Shown: in pieces, positions 53,570 to 62,110 of the stretch | How positions within the stretch are numbered: position 1 is the stretch's first letter | Layout of the letters: the number at the start of each line of letters is the position of its first letter | From: Tsukamurella pulmonis | Lineage (GTDB): Bacteria > Actinomycetota > Actinomycetes > Mycobacteriales > Mycobacteriaceae | Direction of reading: 5' to 3' | DNA: 64,000 nucleotides | Assembly: GCF_900103175.1 (NCBI RefSeq) | Contig: NZ_FNLF01000002.1 | Coordinates: 3,672,136-3,736,135 of the forward strand | Translations under genes and position numbers: made by a program | The notes under the pieces: generated by a model | The model's input: the letters and a program-made list of their open reading frames with translations, nothing else | Told to the model about the DNA's origin: nothing | Databases searched by the model: none

Positions 53570-55171
53570 CTACTCGTACACACCCTCGACCTCCCAGCTC
53601 CCGGCGTACTGCAGCAGCAGGGCACGCCCGTCGTCGCGGCCGGGCGCCGGCTCGAGCAGCACCTGGGCGCGAGCGCGGAGTTCGGCGGCAGCGTCCGGCG
53701 CCCACCACCGCTCGTCGATCAGCCACGGCCCCGCCCACCAGCGCAGCGCCCAGTCGCGCGAGCCCCACGCGAGATGCGTGGGCTCACCCGTGAAGGCGCC
53801 GCGGTCGGTGACCCGCACGGCGGCCCCGGCGGCATCGGTCATGGTGACCGCGGCGCCCGTGATCAGTACCGACGGCGCCGGTTCCGGCATGCGGCCCGGC
53901 CACGGCGCCGCCGGATCCCGGGCCGGGAGTACCTCGTCGCCCAGCGGCACCCAGGTGACCCGCTCGGCCGGGCCGCGGCCGCCGCTGCGCACGCCCACGC
54001 GCACCGCCTCGCCGCCGAGGAGTCCCTGCACCCGCACCAGCGCCCGGCGGAACCGGGCGGCGGCATCGGCATCGTCGCCCCACATGCCCGCCTGCAACGC
54101 ACCCGCGTCGACCACCTCCACCGGCTCGAGCCGCAGCAGGGAGATCGGGGCGCCAGGGCCGTTCTCCCCGCCCCGCTTCGCGGACCGGCCGCCGGTGAGC
54201 CAGCCGTCGATCTGCCAGCGCACCCGGTCGGCGGTGCCCTCCGGGGTCAGCGGCTCCGCGCACCGCCAGATGCGGCTGTGCCGCATCCCGTTCTCAGCGA
54301 TCGCGGAGACCTCCAGTCGCAGGCAGGCCACCCCCGCCGCGGAGAGCTTCCCGTGCAGCTGCGCCGCCAGAGCGCGCCCCGCGAAGGCCGCCGCATCGAC
54401 CCGATCGATGGGCGGATCGGGCCGCAGCTCCACCTCCAGGCCGGGCGGCAGGGCCGCGGTGGACGGCGGCCGGTCCGCGATCGCGCGGGCCTGCCGGTGC
54501 GCGGCGATCGCGTCGGTCCCGAACCGGGTCGCCACATCGGCCGCCGAGAGCTCCGCGAAGGCGCCGACGGTGCGCAACCCCAGCCTGCGCAGCAGATCCA
54601 GCAGCTCGGAGCGCTCCCCGGCGGCGAGCGCCGGCTCGGCCCCCAGCTCGGCGATGGGCAGCGGCGCGAGGAAGGCCGCCGACTCCCCCGGCGGCACGAC
54701 GACGCCGCGCCGCGCGGCCAGGGCCGCGGTGAAGACCTCGTCCGCGATGCCGGCGAGCGACTCCGCGCCCACCGAGGAGGCCGCGTCCACGAGGCGCTCG
54801 GCCGCCTGCTCCTCGCCGCCGAAAAAGCGCGCAGCACCCCGCGCGGGGATCACCACGAGGCCCGGGCGCAGCACCTCGATGAGCGGGATCAGCGCGGCCA
54901 CGGCCCCCGCCACGGGCTCGAAGAGCCGCGCGTCACGGCCCTCGTCGGCCTGGGCGACGTGCAGCCCCGGGCAGCGGGCCTGCGATTCGCGCCGCTTCAT
55001 GCCGCGGCGCACCCCGTCGACCCGGGCCGCGGCGTTGCAGGCGACGACGCGGTTGCCGTGCAGTACCGCGACGGGGTGATCCGGCGGCAGATCCGCATCC
55101 GCGGCCGCGGCGGCCGCCGGCCAGTCCGGGCACCATAGGGCGAGGATGCGCTGCTCGCGTGCGGCGCTCAT
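53570..55171 (-). CDS. imuB: Y-family polymerase-like mutasome protein ImuB
   Basis: The 533-aa product has the Y-family palm/fingers layout (LALWCPDWPAAAAAA at motif I, GVRRGMKRRESQARCPGL) but lacks the acidic catalytic set of DinB. Motif III, normally SIDE, reads LVVIPARGAARFF, so it is an inactive scaffold, as in known ImuB. It bridges the beta clamp, ImuA' and DnaE2. The clamp-binding motif, QLPLWG in mycobacteria, appears as QAGMWG (residues 360-365). The ATG overlaps the imuA' stop by four bases. Confidence 0.9.
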   Translation of the reverse strand: MSAAREQRILALWCPDWPAAAAAADADLPPDHPVAVLHGNRVVACNAAARVDGVRRGMKRRESQARCPGLHVAQADEGRDARLFEPVAGAVAALIPLIEVLRPGLVVIPARGAARFFGGEEQAAERLVDAASSVGAESLAGIADEVFTAALAARRGVVVPPGESAAFLAPLPIAELGAEPALAAGERSELLDLLRRLGLRTVGAFAELSAADVATRFGTDAIAAHRQARAIADRPPSTAALPPGLEVELRPDPPIDRVDAAAFAGRALAAQLHGKLSAAGVACLRLEVSAIAENGMRHSRIWRCAEPLTPEGTADRVRWQIDGWLTGGRSAKRGGENGPGAPISLLRLEPVEVVDAGALQAGMWGDDADAAARFRRALVRVQGLLGGEAVRVGVRSGGRGPAERVTWVPLGDEVLPARDPAAPWPGRMPEPAPSVLITGAAVTMTDAAGAAVRVTDRGAFTGEPTHLAWGSRDWALRWWAGPWLIDERWWAPDAAAELRARAQVLLEPAPGRDDGRALLLQYAGSWEVEGVYE

Positions 55172-55890
55172 CGGGCCACCGCCAGGCCCGACGGTCCGCC
55201 CTGGGCCGCGCCCCGGTGGGGATTGACGCAGCCGCGGCCGCGGGCGGAGAAGACCAGGTCGATCCCGCGGATCCGGCCGCGGCCCGGCCGGGCGCCCAGG
55301 CCGGTGTAGCCCTGCACGCGGGCGCCGAGGTGCAGCGAGGCGCCCTCCCAGCGGCCGCCGGTGACCAGCAGCACCGATCCCCGGGAGCGGGCCCGGGCGG
55401 CGATGGCCCGGCCCCTGCTGGGTGGGACCGCGATGCCGCCGAGCTCGCACAGCACCACGTCGGCGCCGTCGAGCAGGATCGAGGCGACGGCCACCGGATC
55501 CGCGAGCGGGCCCTCGATGAGCGCGATGCGCTCCGGATCGGCCCCCTGTTCGAGTGCGGCGGCCATGCCGAAGCCGGTGACGCCGCACAGCGCGACGCTC
55601 GACCCCGCGCCGGAGACGGTGGCCACCAGCGAGACGGCGAGCGAGCCGGCACCCGCGATCTCGGCGACGGTGCCGCGCGGCAGGCCGCCGCCCGGGAGCA
55701 GCCGGGCCAGCTCCGCGTGCACCGGCAGCACACCCATGCCGAGCTGCGACGATTCCTCCTGCAGCGGCGCCTGCACGAGTGCCTGCGCCTTCGCCGGACG
55801 ATGCTTGTCCGGTAGCGCCGCGAGCCGCTTGCGCAGCTCCGCGAGCTTCTCCTCGCGGTTGCCGGACACCGCCTGAATACGTGCGGACAC
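55168..55890 (-). CDS. imuA': Mutasome accessory protein ImuA'
   Basis: The 240-aa RecA-like protein is the partner of ImuB and DnaE2 in mutagenic repair. A RecA-like core begins LLPGGGLPRGTVAEIAGAGS, but the Walker A lysine is missing (AGAGSLAVS), in keeping with a structural role. It continues with LCELGGIAVPPSRGRAIAARA and the C-terminal basic region GLGARPGRGRIRGIDLVFSARGRG. GTG start at 55890. First gene of the imuA'-imuB operon, with an SOS box 78 bp upstream. Confidence 0.88.
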   Translation of the reverse strand: MSARIQAVSGNREEKLAELRKRLAALPDKHRPAKAQALVQAPLQEESSQLGMGVLPVHAELARLLPGGGLPRGTVAEIAGAGSLAVSLVATVSGAGSSVALCGVTGFGMAAALEQGADPERIALIEGPLADPVAVASILLDGADVVLCELGGIAVPPSRGRAIAARARSRGSVLLVTGGRWEGASLHLGARVQGYTGLGARPGRGRIRGIDLVFSARGRGCVNPHRGAAQGGPSGLAVAR

Positions 55891-55967
55891 GTGTCACACC
55901 CCTCCCCTACCGTCGGACTCCGCGTTGTTCGATCAGTGCGGAAGCCGAGCCACGGGGAAGGCATGAC

Positions 55968-55983
55968 TAGAACTTCTGTTCGA
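55968..55983. promoter_or_regulatory. LexA SOS box of imuA'-imuB
   Basis: TAGAAC-TTCT-GTTCGA matches the mycobacterial consensus TCGAAC-N4-GTTCGA at 11 of 12 positions. Placed 78-93 bp upstream of the imuA' GTG. LexA repression and DNA-damage induction are expected from the family. Confidence 0.8.
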
Positions 55984-56049
55984 TCTGGTCTCAGCGTAAG
56001 ACCGGTACCGGAGCGGCGTCAAGCGCCGAGGTGAGAGCGGTTCCGCAGC

Positions 56050-56070
56050 GCGATGCGCTCAGCGCATCGC
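56050..56070. promoter_or_regulatory. Perfect 21-bp palindrome
   Basis: GCGATGCGCT-C-AGCGCATCGC, 10-bp perfect arms around one base. It lies midway between imuA' and the permease terminator. Function unknown; a regulator site or a small hairpin are both possible. Confidence 0.4.
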
Positions 56071-56216
56071 CTGATCACCGCAGGTCACACCCACCTTCTG
56101 CGGCGCGGTGGTGTGTCGCGCGCATCACCGCGCCGGCCGGGCACCGTCCTCGCCATGACACGCATTCGAGTGCGCGAAGGTCATCACTCCCGAGACGTCG
56201 CGGCGCACGCGGACGA

Positions 56217-56257
56217 ACGACGGCGGATCGCCCGCAAGCCGGGCGATCCGCCGTCGT
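56217..56257 (-). terminator. Terminator of the amino acid permease gene
   Basis: Perfect 18-bp arms ACGACGGCGGATCGCCCG / CGGGCGATCCGCCGTCGT with loop CAAGC, 15 bp beyond the permease stop on the minus strand. No U-tract. Confidence 0.8.
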
Positions 56258-56272
56258 CGAGTGGTCGGGCGA

Positions 56273-57772
56273 TCAGCCCACGGGGTCGGGATCGCGGTGC
56301 GCGGAGGCCGCCGCCATGGGCGAGAGGTCCGCGGTGCGCAGGTCGACGGTCGGCGTCTTGGTGATGAGCTTGTGGCCCCACCACAGGCCGACGAACAGGA
56401 TGAGCGCGGCGTACGAGGTGAGCCACAGCCCCAGGCCGCCGTCCTCGCCGCCCTCCACCGCGAGGTAGTACTGGCCGGCGATGACCGCGACGCACATGAG
56501 CAGCGCGACGATCGGGCCCGCGGGGTACAGCCACGCCTTGTAGGGCAGCTCCTTGAGGTCGCGGCCCTGCAGGTTCCACGCCCGGCGGAACCGGTAGTGC
56601 GCCCAGGCGATGCCGACCCAGGTGACGAAGCCCGCGACCGAGGAGGCGGTGACCAGCACCGTGTAGGCCTTACCGTCGCCGACCCGGCTGGCCACGAAGC
56701 ACAGCGCGCCGATCGCCGCGGTGGCGGCGACCGCCGCCGCGGGCACGCCCGTCCGGCTGACCTTGCCGAAGATGCGGGGCGCGTTGCCCTCGACGCCCAG
56801 GCCGTACAGGGCGCGGGTGGCCGCGTACAGGCTGGCATTGCCCGCCGAGAGGATCGCGACGAGGATGACCGCGTTCATGATCGAGGCCGCCGCGTCGATG
56901 CCGGCCAGCTTGAAGACCAGGGTGAAGGGCGCCACCGCGACGTTCTCGTCCGAGGCGTCCAGCAGCTCGGGGCTGGTGTACGGGATGAGGAAGGCGATGA
57001 TGGTGAGCGTGCCGATGTAGAAGAGCAGGATGCGGAAGAAGACCGTGCGCACCGCGCGCGGGATCGCGCTGCGGGGCTCGATCGCCTCGCCGGCCGCCAC
57101 CGCGACCATCTCCGTGCCCTGGAAGGCGAAGCCGGCGATGAGGAAGACCGAGAGCATGCCCAGCGGCCAGTCCACGAAGGGCGCATCGCCGATGGTCCAG
57201 TTCTCGAAGCCGGGCGACGGGCCGCCGATCACGCCGAAGACCATCAGCACGCCGACGATGAGGAAGACGACCACGGCGATCACCTTGATCGAGGCGAACC
57301 AGAACTCGGCCTCGCCGAAGGCCTTCACCGCGAACAGGTTCAGGGCGAGCAGGCCGCCCAGGAAGATCAGCGACCAGACCCATGAGGGCACGTCGGGCAG
57401 CCAGAACTTCATGATCAGGCCCGCCGCCACCACCTCCGCGGCGAGCGTGATCGACCAGTTGAACCAGTAGTTCCACCCGGCGGCGAAGCCGAAGGACTTG
57501 CTGACGAACCGGCTGCCGTACTCCTCGAACGGGTTGCTGCACGGCATGTACGCCGACATCTCGCCGAGGCTCTGCATGAGGAAGAAGACCATGATGCCCA
57601 TGACCGCGTAGGCCACGAGCGCGCCGCCGGGCCCGGCGTCGTGGATCGTGGCGCCCGAGGCGACGAACAGGCCGGTGCCGATGGCGCCGCCCAGGGCGAT
57701 CATGCTGATGTGCCGGCTCTGCAGGCCCTTGCGCAGGGCGGGATCCGGGGTGATACCGAGTGGACTGGACAC
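56273..57772 (-). CDS. APC-family amino acid permease (AAT type)
   Basis: The 499-aa product has about 12 membrane helices and the amino acid transporter signature: GLQSRHISMIALGGAIGTGLFVASGATI in helix 1, then LGEMSAYMPCSNPFEEYGSRFVSKSFGFAAGWNYWFNW. This is the AnsP/GabP/LysP-type subfamily; the exact amino acid cannot be told. GTG at 57772 gives MSSPLGITPDPALRKGL; a longer frame upstream crosses the intergenic hairpin and is rejected. Monocistronic, with a strong terminator. Confidence 0.88.
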   Translation of the reverse strand: MSSPLGITPDPALRKGLQSRHISMIALGGAIGTGLFVASGATIHDAGPGGALVAYAVMGIMVFFLMQSLGEMSAYMPCSNPFEEYGSRFVSKSFGFAAGWNYWFNWSITLAAEVVAAGLIMKFWLPDVPSWVWSLIFLGGLLALNLFAVKAFGEAEFWFASIKVIAVVVFLIVGVLMVFGVIGGPSPGFENWTIGDAPFVDWPLGMLSVFLIAGFAFQGTEMVAVAAGEAIEPRSAIPRAVRTVFFRILLFYIGTLTIIAFLIPYTSPELLDASDENVAVAPFTLVFKLAGIDAAASIMNAVILVAILSAGNASLYAATRALYGLGVEGNAPRIFGKVSRTGVPAAAVAATAAIGALCFVASRVGDGKAYTVLVTASSVAGFVTWVGIAWAHYRFRRAWNLQGRDLKELPYKAWLYPAGPIVALLMCVAVIAGQYYLAVEGGEDGGLGLWLTSYAALILFVGLWWGHKLITKTPTVDLRTADLSPMAAASAHRDPDPVG

Positions 57773-58151
57773 GCGACGGACAGTAGCGACCGCACATCGA
57801 TTACGCCAGCTTTTCCGAATTCTGTTTTCGAGCAACCGGATAAAGCTCTCGAACGCATCGGCGGGACGCGGCGGCACGCCCGCACGACGGGCCCCCGGAG
57901 GCCCCGGACGGCGCCCCCCGGCGGCGGGAGGTGCACGACCACCTCCCGCCGCCGGGCCACACCTCGCGGGCCCCTTTCCGCGCGGCCGCACCCACGGCGG
58001 CCAACGATCGTCCCCACCGCCGGCGACCTGCGCGAACACCGGCCTCCACAACGTCCGACGGGGGCACTCCCACCGATTCCGCTACCGGAATCGGCGCGGA
58101 GGCGTTAAAGTTGCATCAAGATTTCGTAAGAGGCAAAAGGTAGGTACGTCT
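57773..58151. other. Divergent intergenic region
   Basis: 379 bp between the divergent permease and DUF6421-like genes, with no supported gene. It holds a perfect 17-bp hairpin (57917-57956). Near the DUF6421-like start the DNA becomes AT-rich, with TAAAGT (58106-58111) as a possible -10 and AAGGTAGG as ribosome site. Confidence 0.5.
57917..57956. repeat. Perfect 17-bp inverted repeat
   Basis: Arms CCCGGCGGCGGGAGGTG / CACCTCCCGCCGCCGGG with loop CACGAC. It lies 145 bp from the permease start and 195 bp from the DUF6421-like start. It follows no gene's stop, so it is not an ordinary terminator. It could be part of a leader or end an unannotated small RNA. Confidence 0.45.
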
Positions 58152-60284
58152 ATGTCGGATGGTGCGGTGTTCCCCCGCGTCCAGATCGAGCAGGCCCGCA
58201 GCTGCGCGTGGGCCACCTCACTCGAGCGGGCACGCGAGATCGCGCCGGCGAACCCGGCGGATTCGAGCCTCGCCACCGCCGTCGACCTGCTGCGCCGCCG
58301 CGGCATGACGGTCACCGATCACGAAGCGCCGCAGGTGAATCCGGGATCTCTGGCCGCCGCGGACGTCTACGTGGTGCCGCACCTGGCCCGCCCCGGCCTC
58401 GAGCGGACCACCGGCGATCTGCCGCCCGTCTTCGCGCCCGCGGAGCTGGACGCCATCGAACAGTACGTCCGTACCGGTGGTGGCCTCGTCGTCCTCGCCG
58501 AGTGCGACACCGCCACCTCGGGCAGCAATCTCGACGAGCTGCTCGCCCGCTTCGGCGTGCGCGTCGAGTCCCTCGTGGTGCAGGAGCCCGCGGGCGATCG
58601 CCGCTGGCACGACAACGCGACCTGGGTGCGCTCCGTCGTCGCCCCCGAGCTGGGCGGGCAGGGCCTGGTCTCCGCCGTCGAGGAGGCCTGCTTCTACCGC
58701 ACCGGCGTGCTCGACCTCTCCGACGCGCAGGACGCCACGGTGCTCGCCCGCACCAGTGCCACCGCCTCGCCCGCCGACCGTCCGCTCGCCGCGGCGCTGC
58801 GCGTGGGCCGCGGACGTGTCGTCGTCTTCGCCGATTCCGACCTGTTCGGCGACGACTCGATCGGCGAGCTCGACCACCGCACCCTGTGGACCAACGTGGT
58901 CACCTGGGCCTCGGGCACGCAGGAGGCCGCCGCCGAGGGCACCGTCTCCGCCGCGGCCCGCAGCGCCGACTGGGCCGCCCTCAAGGGTGCCGTCGAGGAA
59001 CTGCGCGCCCTGCAGAGCAAGGACGGCTCGGTGCCCGAGACCGCCGACCACGCCCGCGCCGGCGCGCTGACCGACGAGATCGTCGCCCGGATCGCGGCGC
59101 TGGCCCCGCTGTTCCCGCACGACGCCGACTACCTCGCTGCGCTGCCCCGCGACTTCCGGCGCTGGGCCGAGGGCGGCTTCGGCAAGCCCGACTTCGGCGA
59201 GTCCCTGGCCGCCTTCCGGCCCGATCTCAGCCGCACCGACGGCGCCGAGCACCTCGTGGTCTTCCCCATGTACACGCAGAACGGCAACGCGAGCAAGGTC
59301 TTCGAGGCGGTGCTGCTGCACGTCGTGTGGCCCGAGTGGCTCGCCGACGTCGAGCGCCGGTACACCAACCGCCAGTTCCTCTCGGTCGCCTTCGAGGACT
59401 TCACCCCCGGCTACGACACCAACTCCGCGGTCCTGTTCCCCGAGACCGTGACGGTGGCGCAGACCCCCGAGTTCCACTGGGGAGCCATCTTCTGCGACCG
59501 GGAGGCCGCACGCTTCCGCCGTGTGACGGGCGCCGCCGCCGAGGTCCTCTCGCTGCAGCTCCCGCCCGACGGTGAGCGCCTGGTCGCCTCGCAGGAGCTG
59601 GCCCAGTCCACCTTCGCGATGTGGGACCTGATCCACGACCGCACCCACAGCCGCGGCGATCTGCCCTTCGACCCGTTCATGATCAAGCAGCGGATGCCCT
59701 ACTGGCAGTACGCCCTCGAGGAGCTGCGCTGTGATCTGACCACCTTCCGCGAGGCGTACCGGCTCGAGCAGGAGGGCCACCCGTACGGCCTCCCCGTGCA
59801 GTTGGCCATCCTGTGCGACAGGCTCTTCCGGTTCTCGATCACCGGTGACCGGGTGCGCAACTACGACGGCCTCGGCGGCCAGCTGCTGTTCGCCTACCTG
59901 CACCGGCACGGCGCACTGCGCTGGCGCGACAACCGGCTCTCCTTCGACTGGAAGGAGCTGCCGCTCCAGGTGATCCGCCTGACCGAGGAGGTCGAGGAGC
60001 TCTACCGCACGGGCATCGACCGCTCCAAGGTCGGCCAGTGGCTCGCCAGCTACGAGTTCGTCTCCTCCTACGTCGCACCCGGGCCCGGGTCGACGTGGGC
60101 CAAGGGCGCCGACGCGCTGCCGCTCGACGGCGAGCCCCGCGCGCTGGTCGACCTGGTGCTCCCCGACGAGTTCCCGCTCAACGTCTTCTTCGAGGCGCTG
60201 CAGCGCAAGCTGCGCGACGTCATCGACTCGACGCGCGGCATCACCGCGGACTCCGCCCCCACCCTCGCGGGAGCCGGCGCGTGA
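58152..60284 (+). CDS. DUF6421-like protein with candidate metal site
   Basis: The 710-aa product has no signal peptide or membrane segment. Residues 15-255 look like a class I glutamine-amidotransferase-like (DUF4350-type) Rossmann domain: ADVYVVPHLARPG, YVRTGGGLVVLAECDT and GRVVVFADSDLFGDDSIGE. Residues 290-700 form a larger domain I associate with DUF6421. It contains HDRTH (His495, His499) and, 24 residues on, EELRCD (Glu523, Glu524, Asp528). This order (H-D-x-x-H then E-E-x-R-x-D) recalls zinc sites such as the M49 peptidases' HExxGH/EECRAE. GTGA overlap couples it to the SDR gene. Function unknown. Confidence 0.6.
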   Translation: MSDGAVFPRVQIEQARSCAWATSLERAREIAPANPADSSLATAVDLLRRRGMTVTDHEAPQVNPGSLAAADVYVVPHLARPGLERTTGDLPPVFAPAELDAIEQYVRTGGGLVVLAECDTATSGSNLDELLARFGVRVESLVVQEPAGDRRWHDNATWVRSVVAPELGGQGLVSAVEEACFYRTGVLDLSDAQDATVLARTSATASPADRPLAAALRVGRGRVVVFADSDLFGDDSIGELDHRTLWTNVVTWASGTQEAAAEGTVSAAARSADWAALKGAVEELRALQSKDGSVPETADHARAGALTDEIVARIAALAPLFPHDADYLAALPRDFRRWAEGGFGKPDFGESLAAFRPDLSRTDGAEHLVVFPMYTQNGNASKVFEAVLLHVVWPEWLADVERRYTNRQFLSVAFEDFTPGYDTNSAVLFPETVTVAQTPEFHWGAIFCDREAARFRRVTGAAAEVLSLQLPPDGERLVASQELAQSTFAMWDLIHDRTHSRGDLPFDPFMIKQRMPYWQYALEELRCDLTTFREAYRLEQEGHPYGLPVQLAILCDRLFRFSITGDRVRNYDGLGGQLLFAYLHRHGALRWRDNRLSFDWKELPLQVIRLTEEVEELYRTGIDRSKVGQWLASYEFVSSYVAPGPGSTWAKGADALPLDGEPRALVDLVLPDEFPLNVFFEALQRKLRDVIDSTRGITADSAPTLAGAGA

Positions 60285-60985
60285 GCGCGCAGGCACAACG
60301 CCTGGTCGTCGTCACCGGCGCGAACGGCGGCCTCGGCACCGAGGTGGTGCGCCGCCTCGTCGAGACCGGCGCCGCGGTGGCGGCCGTCAATCGCGACGAG
60401 CCCACCGCCGAGCTCGCCGCGATCGGCGGCGTCACGCACTACCGCGCCGATCTCGCCGACCGGGAGGGTGCGCACGAGGCCGCCCGTGCCATCACCGCCG
60501 AGCACGGGCGCGTCGACGGCCTGCTGCACCTGGTGGGCGGCTGGCGCGGCGGCGTCCCGATCGAGGAGGCCGACCCCGCGGACTGGGACTTCCTGGAGGC
60601 GGGGCTCATCCGGAGCCTGCAGAACACGACCCAGGCCCTCTACCCCGCGCTGGCGGCGAGCGCGTCCGCGCGCGTGGCGATCATCTCGTCCACCTCGGTG
60701 GCGAAGCCGACTGCGAAGAACGCGATGTACGCCACCGCCAAGGCCGCCTCCGAGACCTGGACGCTGGCACTGGCGGACGCCTTCGCGGGCACCGGATCGG
60801 CCGCGGTGATCGTCCGGGTGATGGCGCTGCTGACGCCGCGGATGCGGGCCGATGCACCGGAACGGAAGTTCCCCCGGTACACGCCCGTCGCCGACGTGGC
60901 GGCGCACCTGGCGGGGCTGTGGGACGCCCCCGCCGAGCAGATCAACGGCACGGTGACGACACTGGTCCCGGAGGTGACGAAGTGA
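60281..60985 (+). CDS. Short-chain dehydrogenase/reductase
   Basis: The 234-aa product has the NAD(P)-binding TGANGGLG (residues 12-19), catalytic Ser137/138 in ISSTS, and Tyr150 and Lys154 in MYATAKAASE. The usual NNAG motif is replaced by LVGGWRGG, a feature of some SDRs acting on small polar substrates. GTG overlaps the preceding stop (GTGA), and its own stop overlaps the next start (GTGA). It probably reduces or oxidises an intermediate shared with the PLP enzyme encoded next. Confidence 0.85.
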   Translation: MSAQAQRLVVVTGANGGLGTEVVRRLVETGAAVAAVNRDEPTAELAAIGGVTHYRADLADREGAHEAARAITAEHGRVDGLLHLVGGWRGGVPIEEADPADWDFLEAGLIRSLQNTTQALYPALAASASARVAIISSTSVAKPTAKNAMYATAKAASETWTLALADAFAGTGSAAVIVRVMALLTPRMRADAPERKFPRYTPVADVAAHLAGLWDAPAEQINGTVTTLVPEVTK

Positions 60986-62031
60986 CACGACTGCACGATC
61001 CCGCGCAGCGCGGTTTCGCGAGCGACAACTACGCCGGGGTGCTGCCGGAGGTGCTCGAGGCGGTGGCCGAGGCCAACCTCGGCCACCAGGGCGCCTACGG
61101 TGCCGACGTCTACACCGCGGCGCTCGGCGAGCGCATCCGCGAGCTGTTCGGCGACGCCGCACGGGCGTTCCCGGTGTTCAACGGCACCGGCGCCAACATC
61201 GTCGCGCTCTCCTCCGTGTCCGATCGCTGGTCCGCCGTGGTGTGCGCCGACACCGGCCACATCCACGTCGACGAGGGCGGCGCACCCGAGAAGGTGGCCG
61301 GCCTCAAGCTCTTCGTGGTGCCCACCGACGGCGGCAAGCTGACGCCGGAGGCGATCTCCGCGGCCGTCCCGGACCGCGCGGGCGACGTGCACTGGGCCCA
61401 GCCCCGGGTGTTGTCGGTGGCGCAGTCCACCGAGCTCGGCACCGTCTACACCCCCGACGAGCTGCGCGCCCTCGCGCAGTACGCGCACGAGCGCGGGTGG
61501 CTGCTGCACGTCGACGGCTCCCGGCTGGCCAACGCCGCCGCGAGCCTCGGGACGAGCCTGCGGGCCATCACCACCGACGTCGGCGTGGACGTGCTCAGCG
61601 TCGGCGGCACCAAGAGCGGCCTGCTGAGCGCCGAGCTCGTGGTGGTGCTGAACGAGGGCACCGCCGGCGGTGTCGAGTACGTCCGCAAGCTCTCGATGCA
61701 GCTGGCCTCCAAGCAGCGCTTCCTCGCCGCCCAGTTCCTCGCCCTGTTCACCGACGATCTGTATCTGCGGGTCGCGGGCCACGCGAACGCGATGGCCCGG
61801 CTGCTCGCGGAGCTGGTGGGCGCGATCGACGGCGTCGTGATCACCCAGCCGGTGCAGTCCAACGCCGTCTTCGCCGAGCTCCCGCGCGCCGCGAGCGAAG
61901 CGCTGATGGAGCGGGTCCCGTTCTACTTCTGGGACGAGATCCGCGGCGAGGTGCGCTGGATGTGCGCGTGGGACACCACCGAGGAGGACGTGCGCTCGTT
62001 CGCCGACGCGGTCGCCCGGCAGCTGTCCTGA
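60982..62031 (+). CDS. Threonine aldolase / beta-eliminating lyase family PLP enzyme
   Basis: The 349-aa fold-type I enzyme has the opening FASDNYAGVLPEVLEA, LGHQGAYGADVYTAAL, VFNGTGANIVAL, HVDGSRLANAAASLG (Asp178 for the PLP pyridine) and the Schiff-base Lys211 in VGGTKSGLLSAE. Family members split beta-hydroxy-alpha-amino acids into glycine plus an aldehyde, and some act as C-S or C-C lyases. In operon with an SDR, which could process the aldehyde product. GTG start overlapping the SDR stop. Confidence 0.88.
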   Translation: MTRLHDPAQRGFASDNYAGVLPEVLEAVAEANLGHQGAYGADVYTAALGERIRELFGDAARAFPVFNGTGANIVALSSVSDRWSAVVCADTGHIHVDEGGAPEKVAGLKLFVVPTDGGKLTPEAISAAVPDRAGDVHWAQPRVLSVAQSTELGTVYTPDELRALAQYAHERGWLLHVDGSRLANAAASLGTSLRAITTDVGVDVLSVGGTKSGLLSAELVVVLNEGTAGGVEYVRKLSMQLASKQRFLAAQFLALFTDDLYLRVAGHANAMARLLAELVGAIDGVVITQPVQSNAVFAELPRAASEALMERVPFYFWDEIRGEVRWMCAWDTTEEDVRSFADAVARQLS

Positions 62032-62110
62032 GCGGCCCGTCCGCCCGATCATCGCGCCGGACCGCGGGATTGGCGGTCCCGGTCGCGCCACCACTAGCAT
62101 TCGCAGGATC

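Larger units (their letters stand above)
55891..56272. other. Intergenic region upstream of imuA'
   Basis: 382 bp without a supported gene. It holds the SOS box (55968-55983), a further GTTCGA half-site (55927-55932), a perfect 21-bp palindrome (56050-56070) and the terminator of the amino acid permease (56217-56257). Open frames across it are shadows with unusual composition. Confidence 0.6.

Noticed and set aside
56031-56468. 145-codon frame across the imuA'-permease gap
   Set aside because: It crosses the palindrome, the terminator and the 3' end of the permease gene. Composition is that of a shadow frame.
57931-58143. Small 70-codon frame upstream of the DUF6421-like gene
   Set aside because: It overlaps the perfect inverted repeat, its translation is Pro/Arg/Thr-rich without domain, and there is no ribosome site.
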